Shown here: piece after piece, positions 44,410 to 53,684 of the stretch
How positions within the stretch are numbered: the stretch's first letter is position 1
Layout: each line of letters starts with the position of its first letter
DNA from: Parvibaculum sedimenti
GTDB taxonomy: Bacteria; Pseudomonadota; Alphaproteobacteria; Parvibaculales; Parvibaculaceae
Assembly: GCF_009184905.1 (NCBI RefSeq)
Contig: NZ_WESC01000002.1
Location: 248,001-312,000 of the forward strand
Length of the DNA: 64,000 nt
Reading direction: 5' to 3'
Notes under the pieces: generated by a model
The model's input: only the letters and a program-made list of their open reading frames with translations
What the model was told of the DNA's origin: nothing
Database searches by the model: none
Translations under genes and position numbers: made by a program

Positions 44410-45336
44410 TCAGACCTCGTCGAAGAAATGCGAGCCCGCGCGGCCCTTCAACTCCTCGCCAGCATCGGCGCCCAGCGCCACGGCATCCAAGGCAAGGCCC
44501 TCGCGCGAAGTCTCGATCACTTCCGAACCATCCGGCGAAAGGATCATCGCGCGCATGGCGAGTTTCTTGCCATCGATGAGCGCAAGTGCCGCGATAGGTG
44601 TGCGGCAGGAACCATCAAGCACCGCGAGCGTCGCGCGCTCGGCGGCAATGCGCAGCCCCGTTTCGACATGATGGAGTTTCTGCAGCAATTCCGCGACCTC
44701 GGCGTCGTTCACTCTACGTTCGACACCGACCGCGCCCTGCGCGACCGCAGGAAGGATTTCCTCGGTCGAGAGCGGCGCCGTCACCTTGTCGAGAAGGCCC
44801 ATGCGGGTGAGGCCCGCCATGGCAAGAAGCGTCGCATCGGCGACGCCATCTGCGAGCTTCTGCAATCGTGTATCGACATTGCCGCGAAAGGGAACGACGG
44901 TCACATCGGGTCGGCGCGCCTTCACCTGCGCTCCGCGGCGCAGCGACGAGGTGCCGACGATGGCGCCTTGGGGCAGCGTCGCGATGGATGTGGCCTTGGA
45001 CGAAAGGAAGGCGTCGCGCGGGTCGACGCGCTCCAGCGTGCAATCGATGATGAGCCCGTCGGGCAGAACGGTCGGCATGTCCTTCATCGAATGCACGGCG
45101 AGATCGATGCCGCCGTCGAGGAGCGCATCCTCGATTTCCTTGGTGAAGAGGCCCTTGCCGCCCAGTTCCGAAAGATTGCGGTCTTGCACACGGTCGCCGG
45201 TCGTCTTGATGACGACGATCTCGGCGGCCTCCTCTGCGGGAAGGCCGAGCGCGATGCCGATACGCCTTGCGACGTCATTTGCCTGAATGAGCGCGAGCTT
45301 GGAGCCGCGCGTGCCGATGCGGAGCCGACGTTGCAT
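44410..45336 (-). CDS. hemC: Hydroxymethylbilane synthase (porphobilinogen deaminase)
   Basis: 308 residues. It polymerises four porphobilinogens on a dipyrromethane cofactor. [24 protein letters not shown] and [17 protein letters not shown] are diagnostic. Cys244 in [12 protein letters not shown] carries the cofactor. First gene of hemC-hemD-mitofilin-hemY-hydrolase, divergent from tsaD with 106 bases between starts, the arrangement normal for alphaproteobacteria. Confidence 0.97.
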   Translation of the reverse strand: MQRRLRIGTRGSKLALIQANDVARRIGIALGLPAEEAAEIVVIKTTGDRVQDRNLSELGGKGLFTKEIEDALLDGGIDLAVHSMKDMPTVLPDGLIIDCTLERVDPRDAFLSSKATSIATLPQGAIVGTSSLRRGAQVKARRPDVTVVPFRGNVDTRLQKLADGVADATLLAMAGLTRMGLLDKVTAPLSTEEILPAVAQGAVGVERRVNDAEVAELLQKLHHVETGLRIAAERATLAVLDGSCRTPIAALALIDGKKLAMRAMILSPDGSEVIETSREGLALDAVALGADAGEELKGRAGSHFFDEV

Positions 45337-45442
45337 GAGCCTTCTTCCGGGTGTTATGCCAAGCCCGACAAGGGCCTGCCGCTCTTATAGACGATCGAGG
45401 CGGCATGGAAGACCCCTTTCCACCGGAAGAGCGACGGACAAC

Positions 45443-46549
45443 ATGACGCGCGAGGGCGTGCTCACCATTCTCGGGCTTGAGACGAGCTGCGACGAGACGG
45501 CAGCGGCCGTCGTGCGCCGCCATGCCGAAGAATCCGGCGGATTTCGGGGTGAAATCCTCTCCAATGCGGTCTTTTCGCAGATCAGGGAACATGCGCCCTA
45601 TGGCGGCGTGGTCCCTGAAATCGCCGCCCGCGCCCATATCGAGCATCTGGACGGCTTGATCGTCAGGGCTCTGGAAGAGGCCCATGTCGGCTGGGACGAC
45701 CTCGACGCCATCGCGGCGACCGCCGGTCCCGGTCTTATCGGCGGCGTCATTGTCGGGCTGATGACGGCGAAGGGCATTGCGCTTGCCCGCGGTCTGCCGC
45801 TCGTCGCGGTCAATCACCTCGAAGGCCATGCGCTGACGGCCCGGCTCACCGACGGGATCGCGTTCCCCTATCTGCTGCTTCTCGTTTCGGGTGGCCACAG
45901 CCAGCTTCTCGTGGTCGAGGACGTCGGGCGCTATCGCCGCCTCGGCACTACCATCGACGACGCGGTGGGCGAAGCCTTCGACAAGGTGGCGAAGATGATG
46001 CACCTGGGTTTTCCCGGCGGCCCCGCCGTGGAGCGCACCGCGAAGACGGGCGACGCCAGCCGTTTCCACCTGCCTCGCCCGCTCATGGGCAAGCCCGGCT
46101 GCGATTTTTCTTTCTCGGGCCTCAAGACGGCAGTACGCCAGCTCATCGAAGCACAACGAATTGAGGCTGAGGGCGAATTGACGGATCAGCTTCGCGCCGA
46201 TATCGCGGCGAGTTTTCAGGCAACCGTGGCGGACGTACTCGCCGACCGCGTCGCCCATGCGATGGAGATGGCGAACCTTCCCGAAGGATCGCGGCGCTTC
46301 GTCGTGGCAGGCGGCGTCGCCTCGAATCAGACGTTGCGCGCGCGCCTCGAAGCAACAGCTGCCGAGCGCGGCTACGACTTCATCGTGCCACCGGTAAAGC
46401 TCTGCACCGACAATGGCGCGATGATCGCCTGGGCGGGCGCAGAGCGTTTCGCGATGGGCATGGAAGACGGGCTCGATATCAGCCCGCTGGCGCGCTGGCC
46501 GCTCGACCCCACCGCACAGGCAAAGCCCGGCGCTGGTGTCAAGGCCTGA
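45443..46549 (+). CDS. tsaD: tRNA N6-adenosine threonylcarbamoyltransferase
   Basis: 368 residues. It transfers the threonylcarbamoyl group to A37 of ANN-decoding tRNAs, with TsaB and Tsa[13 protein letters not shown] is the ASKHA phosphate loop, the metal ligands are His125 and His129 in NHLEGH, and [15 protein letters not shown] and [14 protein letters not shown] are family signatures. The ATG at 45443 begins the conserved protein; upstream codons overlap the hemC promoter. gpsA, its usual downstream neighbour, is here separated by 1.8 kb. Confidence 0.96.
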   Translation: MTREGVLTILGLETSCDETAAAVVRRHAEESGGFRGEILSNAVFSQIREHAPYGGVVPEIAARAHIEHLDGLIVRALEEAHVGWDDLDAIAATAGPGLIGGVIVGLMTAKGIALARGLPLVAVNHLEGHALTARLTDGIAFPYLLLLVSGGHSQLLVVEDVGRYRRLGTTIDDAVGEAFDKVAKMMHLGFPGGPAVERTAKTGDASRFHLPRPLMGKPGCDFSFSGLKTAVRQLIEAQRIEAEGELTDQLRADIAASFQATVADVLADRVAHAMEMANLPEGSRRFVVAGGVASNQTLRARLEATAAERGYDFIVPPVKLCTDNGAMIAWAGAERFAMGMEDGLDISPLARWPLDPTAQAKPGAGVKA

Positions 46550-46568
46550 CGAAAATCGGAAGCTGAAA

Positions 46569-46790
46569 CTAAAGCCGGGGCCGCCACGCTTCGGCGAATT
46601 GCGCCGCCTGATCTTCGGAGCGGAAGCAGAAGCGCACCACCTCGCGGCGATTGCGCGGACGCCAGTCCTCGCACCGGAAGACGCTCGAACACCACATCAT
46701 CATCGGCTCGATATGGATGGCACCGGCGCGGCGTTCGCGAACCGGGACGTCGATCGAGAAGGGATGGCTGTTTCGGGCGGTCATGTTCAT
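46569..46790 (-). CDS. Small hypothetical protein (73 aa)
   Basis: 73 residues of a pattern seen in small alphaproteobacterial hypothetical proteins: a short basic/aromatic start, the Met-rich IHIEPMMMWCSSVF, DWRPRNRREVVRFCFRSEDQAAQFAEAW and a Trp/Arg end. The closing VVRFCFRSEDQAAQFAEAW looks like a strand and helix of a small alpha/beta domain. Function unknown. An overlapping plus-strand frame (46536-46832) is less protein-like. No strong ribosome site precedes the ATG at 46790; a second ATG is two codons in. Confidence 0.6.
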   Translation of the reverse strand: MNMTARNSHPFSIDVPVRERRAGAIHIEPMMMWCSSVFRCEDWRPRNRREVVRFCFRSEDQAAQFAEAWRPRL

Positions 46791-46896
46791 GGGGCGATGC
46801 CACTACTGACTGGGAAGCTCACCCAAACCTAACCCCGTCATGGTTAAGAAGTTCCTGCGACCGCGCGCCACCCAAAGGACACGGCGGATAAAAAAA

Positions 46897-46922
46897 GCCC
46901 CGGCGTGAGGAGACGCCGGGGC
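46897..46922 (-). terminator. Terminator after the small-membrane-protein genes
   Basis: A 10-bp stem (GCCCCGGCGT and complement) with a 6-base loop. Read on the minus strand it is followed by TTTTTT. It lies 78 bases after the 34-aa gene, marking the end of that transcript. Confidence 0.9.
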
Positions 46923-46999
46923 AAGAGACCCGAGTTAGCAGGTCTTGAGTATGTCGGGCTCCGGGGAGGGAGGGGTAGAGCCCGACGGGAGAATCGAGA

Positions 47000-47104
47000 T
47001 CAGACGAAGTGGACGACGCCCGCCGTCTGCGCGAGGAGCGCGATGGAATAGGCGGCGAGGACCACAACGATGAAGCGGGTTGCGACGGTTTCAGTGAAGC
47101 TCAT
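47000..47104 (-). CDS. 34-aa single-helix membrane protein
   Basis: A short frame reading MSFTETVATRF, then one hydrophobic helix (about residues 11-30) and VVHFV at the end. AAGGAG is spaced 7 bases from the ATG, an optimal site, and a terminator lies 80 bases downstream, so this is very likely a real gene. Its 5' neighbour is a 70-aa membrane protein 73 bases upstream. I recognise no family. Possible roles: accessory subunit of a membrane complex or regulatory small protein. Confidence 0.75.
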   Translation of the reverse strand: MSFTETVATRFIVVVLAAYSIALLAQTAGVVHFV

Positions 47105-47177
47105 GACATGTCTCCTTCGAATTCAGTCTTGCAGGGCGACTGGGTCCGGTCAGGACCGCGCCCGGAATTGATTTTGC

Positions 47178-47390
47178 TCAGAACGCGTACTGCACACACA
47201 GATAGGCGAGGTTGAAGATCGCGTAGGTTGCGATCGCGGCGATTCCGAGATGGCCGCCCAACGTGTCGCGCACCGCCGGAGCTTTCCGGTCCGCATAGTC
47301 CGTCCACGAGAAAATCTTGGCATCGGAACGCAGAACGGCCTCTGCGGCGACGGGGCTTTCGAAGTGGGACTTGAGGGCTGCGAGCGTCAT
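47178..47390 (-). CDS. 70-aa single-helix membrane protein
   Basis: 70 residues. A charged N-terminal half (MTLAALKSHFESPVAAEAV, then SDAKIFSWTDYADRKAPAVRDT) precedes one membrane helix at about 47-68 that begins GGHLGIAAIATYAIF and ends CVQYAF. A ribosome site GAAGGAGAA lies 7-8 bases before the ATG at 47390. First of two small membrane-protein genes ending in a terminator. The His at the helix entry is notable but I cannot assign pigment or haem binding. Function unknown. Confidence 0.75.
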   Translation of the reverse strand: MTLAALKSHFESPVAAEAVLRSDAKIFSWTDYADRKAPAVRDTLGGHLGIAAIATYAIFNLAYLCVQYAF

Positions 47391-47599
47391 GGCGGCTTCT
47401 CCTTCAGTGCGGTCGGGGAGGAGGGAACTCCTTCGACGCCTCCTATCTAGGACGGCCCTGAACGGAAAACAATGAATGAAACGAAAAATATTCATCATTC
47501 ACGTCGAATGTTGCTGCATCGCAACACATTACGACGTTATGGAAGACCTTGGCCCTTAAGAATCAATGGTTTGTCAAAATTTTGCAATTCTGAATGAAA

Positions 47600-47616
47600 T
47601 TGCTGCTTCGCAGCAA
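47600..47616 (-). terminator. Hairpin directly after the TetR gene
   Basis: A 7-bp stem TTGCTGC/GCAGCAA with a 3-base loop begins 2 bases after the TetR stop codon. On the minus strand the next bases are TTTCATTC, so termination would be modest. The 110 bases further left are AT-rich and form the promoter region of the 70-aa gene. Confidence 0.6.
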
Positions 47617-47618
47617 AA

Positions 47619-48245
47619 TCAGGCCTCTACCACATCTCGGTGGGGGTCGATCATCGACACACCAGCCCTGAGGCTGCCGACGATGAGCTGATAGACGCCT
47701 TCAAGTTCCCGCTCGAGCTTGTCAAGCGGCAACCGCGTGAAAAGCTGCGGGTAGCTGAATTTGAGCGTCGCCGACTGGATCATCTCGGAGATGAATTCAG
47801 GGTCGGCCACCGAAAATTCGCCCGAGGCGTTACCGTATTCAACGATCCGCCGCAGCACCTCGCGCTCGCGGGCAAGCCCCTCATTATGAAACTCGGGTCG
47901 CTCCGAGGTTATGATCTGGGCCATTTCGACCAGTTTCGGGTCCCGTTCCAGCGCGTGGAAGGTTTCGCGGAGATCCTCGAACAGGAAATCATGCAACCGC
48001 TCCGAGGCGCTGCGTCCGGGCCGGGTCAGGATGCGCGAGAGTTGCCCCACCGTGCGGACCGAAGCTGCACGGGCGATTTCCTCGGCAATATCGAGCTTGC
48101 TGGCGAAATAGCGGTAGAGATTACCGGCAGACATGGCGCAATCGACCGCGAGATCGGCCATCGTCGTCTTGCCATAGCCGTAATGGGCAAAACGTTTCCT
48201 GGCTGCGTCGATGATTTTCTGGCGTGTATTGTCGGGAGCGTTCAT
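47619..48245 (-). CDS. TetR/AcrR family transcriptional regulator
   Basis: 208 residues. The N-terminal helix-turn-helix domain is RQKIIDAARKRFAHYGYGKTTMADLAVDCAMSAGNLYRYFASKLDIAEEIA, the classic TetR pattern. The remaining helical domain has no recognised ligand signature. Related proteins often control efflux or lipid genes. It is transcribed away from gpsA and toward the two small membrane-protein genes, which are candidate targets by position only. Confidence 0.92.
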   Translation of the reverse strand: MNAPDNTRQKIIDAARKRFAHYGYGKTTMADLAVDCAMSAGNLYRYFASKLDIAEEIARAASVRTVGQLSRILTRPGRSASERLHDFLFEDLRETFHALERDPKLVEMAQIITSERPEFHNEGLAREREVLRRIVEYGNASGEFSVADPEFISEMIQSATLKFSYPQLFTRLPLDKLERELEGVYQLIVGSLRAGVSMIDPHRDVVEA

Positions 48246-48352
48246 AGAGTAATTGTAAACTACCGCAGTAAATATTCAACGAATCGTTCAATCGTTAGAA
48301 GCGATGGCGTTGGGCGGTGGAAATGGAACAGGTGGGGCGGACTCTGCAAGCC

Positions 48353-49369
48353 ATGAAGGAATTCGAACATATCGGCGTCATCGGCGGCGGCGCCTGGGGC
48401 ACGGCGCTCGCCCAGGTCGCGGCGCGGGCCGGGCGAGACCAGACGCCCGCGCGAAAGGTGACGCTCTGGGCGCGCGAAGCGGAAGTCGTCGACACGATCA
48501 ACACGCGGCACGAAAACGCGCGCTTCCTTCCGGGCATCGCGCTTGACGAGAGCGTGCGCGCAACCTCATCGGTCGAGGAGGCGGCAAGCGCCGACGCGCT
48601 GCTGATGGTGACGCCTGCCCAGCACATGCGGAGCGTCTGCGCCGGGCTGAAGCCTTTGCTCAAGCCCGGCACGCCGGTCCTTCTCTGCGCCAAGGGCGTC
48701 GAGCAAGGCACGTTGAAGCTCCTCACCGAGGTGCTCGCCGAAGCGCTGCCGCAGGCCCTGCCCGCCGTCCTCTCCGGCCCGAGTTTCGCCGCCGAGGTCG
48801 CACGCGGCCTCCCAACCGCGATCACGCTTGCCTGCGCCGACGAGGAAATCGGCAAGGCGCTCGTCCACGCGATCGGTCTCCCGACATTCCGGCCCTATTA
48901 CGCCTCCGATCTCATCGGCGCCGAAATCGGCGGCGCGGTGAAGAACGTGCTCGCCATCGCCTGCGGCATCGTCGAGGGCAAGGGCTTCGGCGCCAGCGCG
49001 CGGGCCGCGCTGACGACGCGCGGCTTTGCCGAGATGACCCGTCTCGGCCTCTCGCTCGGCGCGCGCCCCGAAACGCTGGCAGGCCTTTCCGGGCTCGGCG
49101 ATCTCATCCTCACCTGCAACTCGCCGCAGTCGCGCAACATGTCGCTCGGCATGGCGCTCGGCCAGGGAAAAACGCTCGAGGAAATTCTGGGCAGCCGCCA
49201 TTCGGTGAGCGAGGGCGTATTCTCCGCCACCGCCGTCGTCGAACTGGCCGCGAAACACGGGATCGAAATGCCGATCTCGGAAGCCGTCGCAGGAATCGTC
49301 ACGGGCCGTCTCAACGTCGACGAGGCGATCCTCGCGCTCCTCACCCGCCCGTTCAAAAACGAAAGCTGA
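48353..49369 (+). CDS. gpsA: Glycerol-3-phosphate dehydrogenase [NAD(P)+]
   Basis: 338 residues. It reduces dihydroxyacetone phosphate to sn-glycerol 3-phosphate for phospholipid synthesis. The dinucleotide fold is [16 protein letters not shown]. The catalytic Lys is in [19 protein letters not shown], and [23 protein letters not shown] is diagnostic. The ATG at 48353 starts the conserved region; 48317 would add 12 residues. First gene of gpsA-YciI-EVE-Rieske, with 14-, 12- and 7-base gaps. Confidence 0.95.
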   Translation: MKEFEHIGVIGGGAWGTALAQVAARAGRDQTPARKVTLWAREAEVVDTINTRHENARFLPGIALDESVRATSSVEEAASADALLMVTPAQHMRSVCAGLKPLLKPGTPVLLCAKGVEQGTLKLLTEVLAEALPQALPAVLSGPSFAAEVARGLPTAITLACADEEIGKALVHAIGLPTFRPYYASDLIGAEIGGAVKNVLAIACGIVEGKGFGASARAALTTRGFAEMTRLGLSLGARPETLAGLSGLGDLILTCNSPQSRNMSLGMALGQGKTLEEILGSRHSVSEGVFSATAVVELAAKHGIEMPISEAVAGIVTGRLNVDEAILALLTRPFKNES

Positions 49370-49383
49370 TACCGGAGAAACAA

Positions 49384-49665
49384 ATGCTCTTCTGCCTCAT
49401 CGGCACCGACAAGCCGAATGCCCTTGATGTCCGCCTCGCCAATCGCGAAGCGCATGTGAAATACTGGAACGAAAGCGGTCGCATTGCCGCCGGCGGCCCC
49501 TTCACCAGCGACGACGGCGCGACAATGACAGGCAGCCTCCTCATCATTGAGGCAGCCAACCGCGCCGAAGTCGAAGCGCTTGTCGCGGAGGATCCTTATA
49601 CGAAGGCCGGGCTCTTCGCGGCGGTCGAGATCCGCGCGTGGAAATGGGTTCTCAATCCGCGATAA
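49384..49665 (+). CDS. YciI-like protein
   Basis: 93 residues with the YCII ferredoxin-like fold: MLFCLIGTDKPNALDVRLANREAHVKYWNESGRIAAGGPF (including the conserved His-Asp type pair as D and H), then VEALVAEDPYTKAGLFAAVEIRAWKWVL. GGAG sits 6 bases before the ATG. Members are putative small enzymes of uncertain function. The tsaD, gpsA, YciI, EVE order is common in alphaproteobacteria. Confidence 0.93.
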   Translation: MLFCLIGTDKPNALDVRLANREAHVKYWNESGRIAAGGPFTSDDGATMTGSLLIIEAANRAEVEALVAEDPYTKAGLFAAVEIRAWKWVLNPR

Positions 49666-49677
49666 GGGCAAGAGACA

Positions 49678-50103
49678 ATGGCGTACTGGCTTTTCAAATC
49701 GGAACCTTCGACCTGGTCATGGGACGACCAGAAAAAGAAGGGCGCCAGGGGCGAACCCTGGAACGGCGTTCGCAATTATCAGGCGAACAACAACATGAAG
49801 GCGATGCGGAAGGGCGACCTTGGCTTCTTCTATCATTCGGTGGATGAGAAGCGGATCGTCGGCGTCGTCCGCGTCATCGGCGAGCATCGTCCCGACCCGA
49901 CCGACGAGACGGGCCGCTTCGGCCTTGTCGATATCGAGGCGGTGTGCGATGTGCCCAATCCGATCACGCTTGCCGACATCAAGGCCGAACCGAAACTCGC
50001 GGAAATGGCGATCCTGAAACAGTCGCGCCTTTCCGTGCAGCCCGTGCGCGACAACGAATGGAAACTCATCTGCAAGATGGGCGGCCTCGCGAAAGCGCCG
50101 TGA
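49678..50103 (+). CDS. EVE domain protein
   Basis: 141 residues covering one complete EVE domain, a relative of YTH/PUA-like modified-base readers. YWLFKSEPSTWSWDDQ opens it. WNGVRNYQANNNMKAMRKGDLGFFYHS holds the aromatic pocket segment, and KQSRLSVQPV closes it. The protein is proposed to bind modified nucleic acid bases; targets are unknown. In an operon with YciI-like and Rieske genes. Confidence 0.93.
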   Translation: MAYWLFKSEPSTWSWDDQKKKGARGEPWNGVRNYQANNNMKAMRKGDLGFFYHSVDEKRIVGVVRVIGEHRPDPTDETGRFGLVDIEAVCDVPNPITLADIKAEPKLAEMAILKQSRLSVQPVRDNEWKLICKMGGLAKAP

Positions 50104-50110
50104 CGAAAGC

Positions 50111-50482
50111 ATGAGACCGCCACCCGGCACGCCCCTCTGCCCGTTCGATTCGCTGGACGATCCTGGCGCCAAGGGATTCAGCTTCGGCAAGGGACAGACA
50201 CGCTTCGATATGTTCCTTGTACGGAGCAAAGGCGAGGCGCGCGCCTATCTCAACGAATGTCCACACGCCCATGCCCGGCTCGACAATTGGCCGGACAAGT
50301 TCCTGACACTAGATGAAACGCGCATCATCTGCGGTGTTCACGCCGCCCTCTTTCGCATCGAGGACGGCTTCTGCGTCTCCGGCCCATGCGCGGGGAAGCA
50401 CCTGACGCTAGTGCCCATCGAAATCGTCGACGGAATGATCTCCATCGCGCCAGAGGATCAGCTCGCGAGAAACCGTCGGTAG
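50111..50482 (+). CDS. Rieske [2Fe-2S] domain protein
   Basis: 123 residues. The cluster ligands are CPHAHARLD (Cys and His) and CGVHAALF (Cys and His), a standard CxH...CxxH pattern. GFCVSGPCAGKHLTLVPIEIVDGMI is the closing Rieske strand. This is a stand-alone ferredoxin-like protein; its redox partner is not in the window. Its last 25 bases overlap the convergent creatininase-like gene. Confidence 0.9.
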   Translation: MRPPPGTPLCPFDSLDDPGAKGFSFGKGQTRFDMFLVRSKGEARAYLNECPHAHARLDNWPDKFLTLDETRIICGVHAALFRIEDGFCVSGPCAGKHLTLVPIEIVDGMISIAPEDQLARNRR

Positions 50483-51204
50483 TCCTCAATGAGCCCCTTG
50501 GCGGCGAGCACGATCAGTTCGGCCCCGTTTTCGGCTTTCGCCAATGCCGGATCGGAGCCGATGCGGCCATCAGGGAACTTCGCGCGGTAGTCCGCCGCGT
50601 CGGTGAAGCGCCCTGTGGGGGCGACCTGCGGGCTCATTTCCACCTGCTTGACCGCTTCCGGATGGACCGCCCAGGTGATTGCGATTTCGGAGGGCGTCGC
50701 ATGGCTCCCGTGCGACGCGCCATATTTTGCCCGGCAGAAGTCCATCACGGGCCCGAAGTCCCACCAATTCGCGAGCTTGCATTTGACCGGCCCGCGATTG
50801 GAAGCATCGGCGCTGAGCGAGCGATCCGCATAGATTTCGGAAAAGGCCGCATTGATGGTTGAAACATTGCCGCCATGGCCATTGAAGAAATAGACGCGCT
50901 CGAAACCGTGCCGCGCCAACGACGCGACCCAGTCGTGGATTGCCGCGATCATGGTCGAGGGGCGCAGCGTGATCGTGCCGGGAAAGCCGAGATGATGCTG
51001 GGCAATGCCGACATTGAAGGTCGGCCCGACGAGGAATCCGGCTTCTTCCGCCGCGCAGGCGGCAATCGCCTCGGGGCAGATCGCATCCGTGCCTATGAGG
51101 CCCGTCGGCCCATGCTGCTCGGTCGAGCCGATGGGAATGACGATCCCGCGCGAGCGCATGAGATAGTCCTCGATCTCGACCCATGTCGAAAGATGAAGCT
51201 GCAT
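50458..51204 (-). CDS. Creatininase-family amidohydrolase
   Basis: 248 residues. The metal and catalytic residues appear in VIPIGSTEQHGPTGLIGTDAICPEAIA (Glu, His, Asp), YFFNGHGGNVSTINAAF (His, Asn) and GSHATPSEIAITWAVH with a conserved Glu. The family contains creatinine hydrolase, mycofactocin MftE and F420/riboflavin enzymes. No mycofactocin genes are visible here, so substrate is unknown. Convergent with the Rieske gene. Confidence 0.9.
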   Translation of the reverse strand: MQLHLSTWVEIEDYLMRSRGIVIPIGSTEQHGPTGLIGTDAICPEAIAACAAEEAGFLVGPTFNVGIAQHHLGFPGTITLRPSTMIAAIHDWVASLARHGFERVYFFNGHGGNVSTINAAFSEIYADRSLSADASNRGPVKCKLANWWDFGPVMDFCRAKYGASHGSHATPSEIAITWAVHPEAVKQVEMSPQVAPTGRFTDAADYRAKFPDGRIGSDPALAKAENGAELIVLAAKGLIEDYRRFLAS

Positions 51205-51412
51205 GGCGTCTCCTCTCGCCGCAACCGCGCGACGCAGCCATGAATATGGGGGTCGGCGAGCTCGCTCCCAACAAAAATAGGGGCATGGAGAGGCCGGGCG
51301 ACGTAGCGTCTCTCACGGATTGCCAGCCGAACGCCGGGGAAAGCTTGACGAATGCCCGGTTGAACGGGAAAAGCGTGCTAAAGCGCTTGGGGTGAGGCGA
51401 GTGGAGGACGAA

Positions 51413-52660
51413 GTGAGCGAGACGAAGAAACTCGAAACAGAAGTCACGGGGCCGCTCAAGGGCGTCCGCATTGTCGATCTCACCAGCGTCGTCTTCGGCG
51501 CCTATGCGACGCAGATCCTCGGCGATTACGGCGCGGACGTGATCAAGGTCGAGGCGCCCTCGCCTACCGGCGGCGGCGGCTTTGGCGGCGACATCATGCG
51601 CTGGCCGGGCCATCTGCCCGAAGGCGCCTCACCCGATCTCGGACCGATCTTCCTCACCATCAACCGCAACAAGCGTTCGGTGCTGATCGACCTCGCCAAG
51701 CCATCGGGCCGCAATGCGCTCCTGAAGATCATCTCCACCGCCGATGTGATGACCTCGAATATCCGCTACGCCGCGATGAAGAAGCTCGGCCTCGCCTATG
51801 AGGACATCAAGGCGGTGAAGCCCGACATCATCTTCGTCCATGCAGCGGGCTATGGCTCGGATGGACCCTATGCGGGCCTTCCCGCTTACGACGATCTCAT
51901 TCAGGCAGGCTCGGGTGCGGCCGAAATCCTGACCTATATGGACGGCAATCCGCAACCGCGCTACCTGCCAACCATCATGGCGGACAAGGTGTCCGGCCTC
52001 TTCTTCGTCTCGGCAGTCACCGCCGCACTCTACCACAAGGCGAAGACCGGCGAGGGCCAGTTCGTCGAAGTGCCGATGCTCGAGGCCGTCACCTCCTTCG
52101 TGCTGGCCGAACATTTCTACGATCACGTCTACGATCCGCCGACGGGCCAGTGGACCTATCCGCGCATCACCAATCCCGATCGCCGCCCCTACAAGACGAA
52201 GAACGGCCACATCGGCCTGATGCCCTATTCCGACAAGCAGTGGGAAATCTTCTTCGAGCTGGCGGGCCGCCCCGGCGTCTACGAGGATCCGCGCTTCTCG
52301 ACCTACAAGAAGCGCACCCAGAACATCCGCGAGCTTTACGCGATGATCGAGGAGCTGACGGAGACGAAGACGACCGAGGAATGGCTCGACCTTCTCCTGC
52401 CGCACAGCATTCCCGCCGTGAAGATGAACCGCCTCGACGATCTGCAGAACGATCCACACCTGAAGGCGGTCGATTTCTTCCAGCGCTACGACCACCCGCA
52501 TGCCGGGCCCTATTTCGCCCTGAAGCCGCCCGTGCGCTTCAGCGAGACGCCCGCGAACATCCGCCGCCATCCGCCGAAACTCGGCGAACAGACGGCGGAA
52601 GTACTGCGCGAAGTGGGGCTTGGCGACGAGGAAATCGCCGCGCTGACCGCTGGCGAATAA
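51413..52660 (+). CDS. CaiB/BaiF family (class III) CoA-transferase
   Basis: 415 residues. PLKGVRIVDLTSVVFGAYATQILGDYGADVIKVEAP is the conserved N-terminal CoA-binding region, and the catalytic Asp is in GLPAYDDLIQAGSG. RPYKTKNGHIGLMPYSDKQWEIFFELAGRPG is the second domain. It moves CoA between carboxylic acids, in carnitine, bile-acid or branched-chain metabolism. The GTG at 51413 is chosen because GGAGG is 5 bases upstream; the frame is open to 51320. Confidence 0.93.
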   Translation: MSETKKLETEVTGPLKGVRIVDLTSVVFGAYATQILGDYGADVIKVEAPSPTGGGGFGGDIMRWPGHLPEGASPDLGPIFLTINRNKRSVLIDLAKPSGRNALLKIISTADVMTSNIRYAAMKKLGLAYEDIKAVKPDIIFVHAAGYGSDGPYAGLPAYDDLIQAGSGAAEILTYMDGNPQPRYLPTIMADKVSGLFFVSAVTAALYHKAKTGEGQFVEVPMLEAVTSFVLAEHFYDHVYDPPTGQWTYPRITNPDRRPYKTKNGHIGLMPYSDKQWEIFFELAGRPGVYEDPRFSTYKKRTQNIRELYAMIEELTETKTTEEWLDLLLPHSIPAVKMNRLDDLQNDPHLKAVDFFQRYDHPHAGPYFALKPPVRFSETPANIRRHPPKLGEQTAEVLREVGLGDEEIAALTAGE

Positions 52661-52663
52661 GCT

Positions 52664-53506
52664 TCAGGTGCGCCAGGAGTCGGGCACACGCTCGCCAAAT
52701 TCCGCGCGGCAGAAATCATAGACCGGCGCAAAACGCTCCCGCGCGAGCGCCGCAAGCTTCGGGTCGAGTTTGGCGGGTTTGGGGGCGGCATTGGCCTTCT
52801 TGTCATATGCCCCGGGTACAAAAGTCAGGCCGAGGAAATCGCACAGACGCGCCATTTCTGCATCGCCGAAAAGGTTTTCGTAAAAGGCGATATGGATCTG
52901 GTCCTCGGTAAAAGCCGACCGAACGACCGGGAGAGTCTCTTGATAAGAGGTCTTGTCGATGTAGCGCGGCTCATTCAGGAACGAGACGAAGAGCTCTTCC
53001 TCACTCCCACCTTGCGCCCGGCCCGCCCGCAGGTTCATGCGCAGTTGCGAATAAAACCGGTCGACAGGGTCTCGCATCAGAAAGACAACTTTGGTCTGCG
53101 GGAAATATCGCCTGATGTTTTCGAAGACCTCTCGCGGAAGCAACGCGTATTCCGGCGTGATTTCACTGAAATGTGTGCACTCGGCCGGAACGTAGCGCTC
53201 GAAATACTTCACATAAGCCGCATCGTCGTTCATGCGCATCCGCGCCCTCAGATGCTCAAGACGCTTTTTCCGCCTTGCACTCGGCCAGATTTGTTGCCGC
53301 GCGAGAATGCCCTCTTTTCTCTTGAAGAGTGCGTCGATGTTCTCACGATGCCCAGGCACATATTTGGCGTCGAAGTAGTGCATCTCCATGAGGGGCGCCA
53401 TGAAGACTTCGGGGCGGCTATCCAGATACTCAGCGAGCCAGGTCGTGCCCGCCTTTTGTGCACCGATGCCGAGGATGAAGGTCTTACCGTCGAGAGCGTT
53501 CGCCAT
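52664..53506 (-). CDS. Sulfotransferase (PAPS-dependent)
   Basis: 280 residues. The 5'-phosphosulfate loop is GIGAQKAGTTWLAEYLDSRPEVFM, and the 3'-phosphate-binding segment is VVFLMRDPVDRFYSQLRMNL. Bacterial members sulfate glycolipids, lipo-oligosaccharides or other small molecules; the acceptor is unknown. Base composition in its upstream region is noticeably more AT-rich than in neighbours. It converges on the CoA-transferase gene with 3 bases between stops. Confidence 0.9.
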   Translation of the reverse strand: MANALDGKTFILGIGAQKAGTTWLAEYLDSRPEVFMAPLMEMHYFDAKYVPGHRENIDALFKRKEGILARQQIWPSARRKKRLEHLRARMRMNDDAAYVKYFERYVPAECTHFSEITPEYALLPREVFENIRRYFPQTKVVFLMRDPVDRFYSQLRMNLRAGRAQGGSEEELFVSFLNEPRYIDKTSYQETLPVVRSAFTEDQIHIAFYENLFGDAEMARLCDFLGLTFVPGAYDKKANAAPKPAKLDPKLAALARERFAPVYDFCRAEFGERVPDSWRT

Positions 53507-53684
53507 GGGCTGCCTGTACTCATTACGAAATTTTCATGTCGGTAAACTAATGGCCCCCATTCAGAATCGCAAAGAGAGATAATGCATGGCGCTCTGCGCT
53601 ATGATTGCCGAGCGCAAGGCGCTCGCTCATAATCCGATCAATTTACAAGACTAAAAAGACACGCTGCCAAGGAGACGTCCCACC

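Noticed and set aside
43822-45390. 522-residue plus-strand frame
   Set aside because: Antisense to hemD and hemC, which are certain; composition is Arg/Asp-rich and no motif is visible.
46536-46832. 98-residue plus-strand frame after tsaD
   Set aside because: It overlaps the 73-aa minus-strand frame, starts inside tsaD with no ribosome site, and has less protein-like composition. Not fully excluded.
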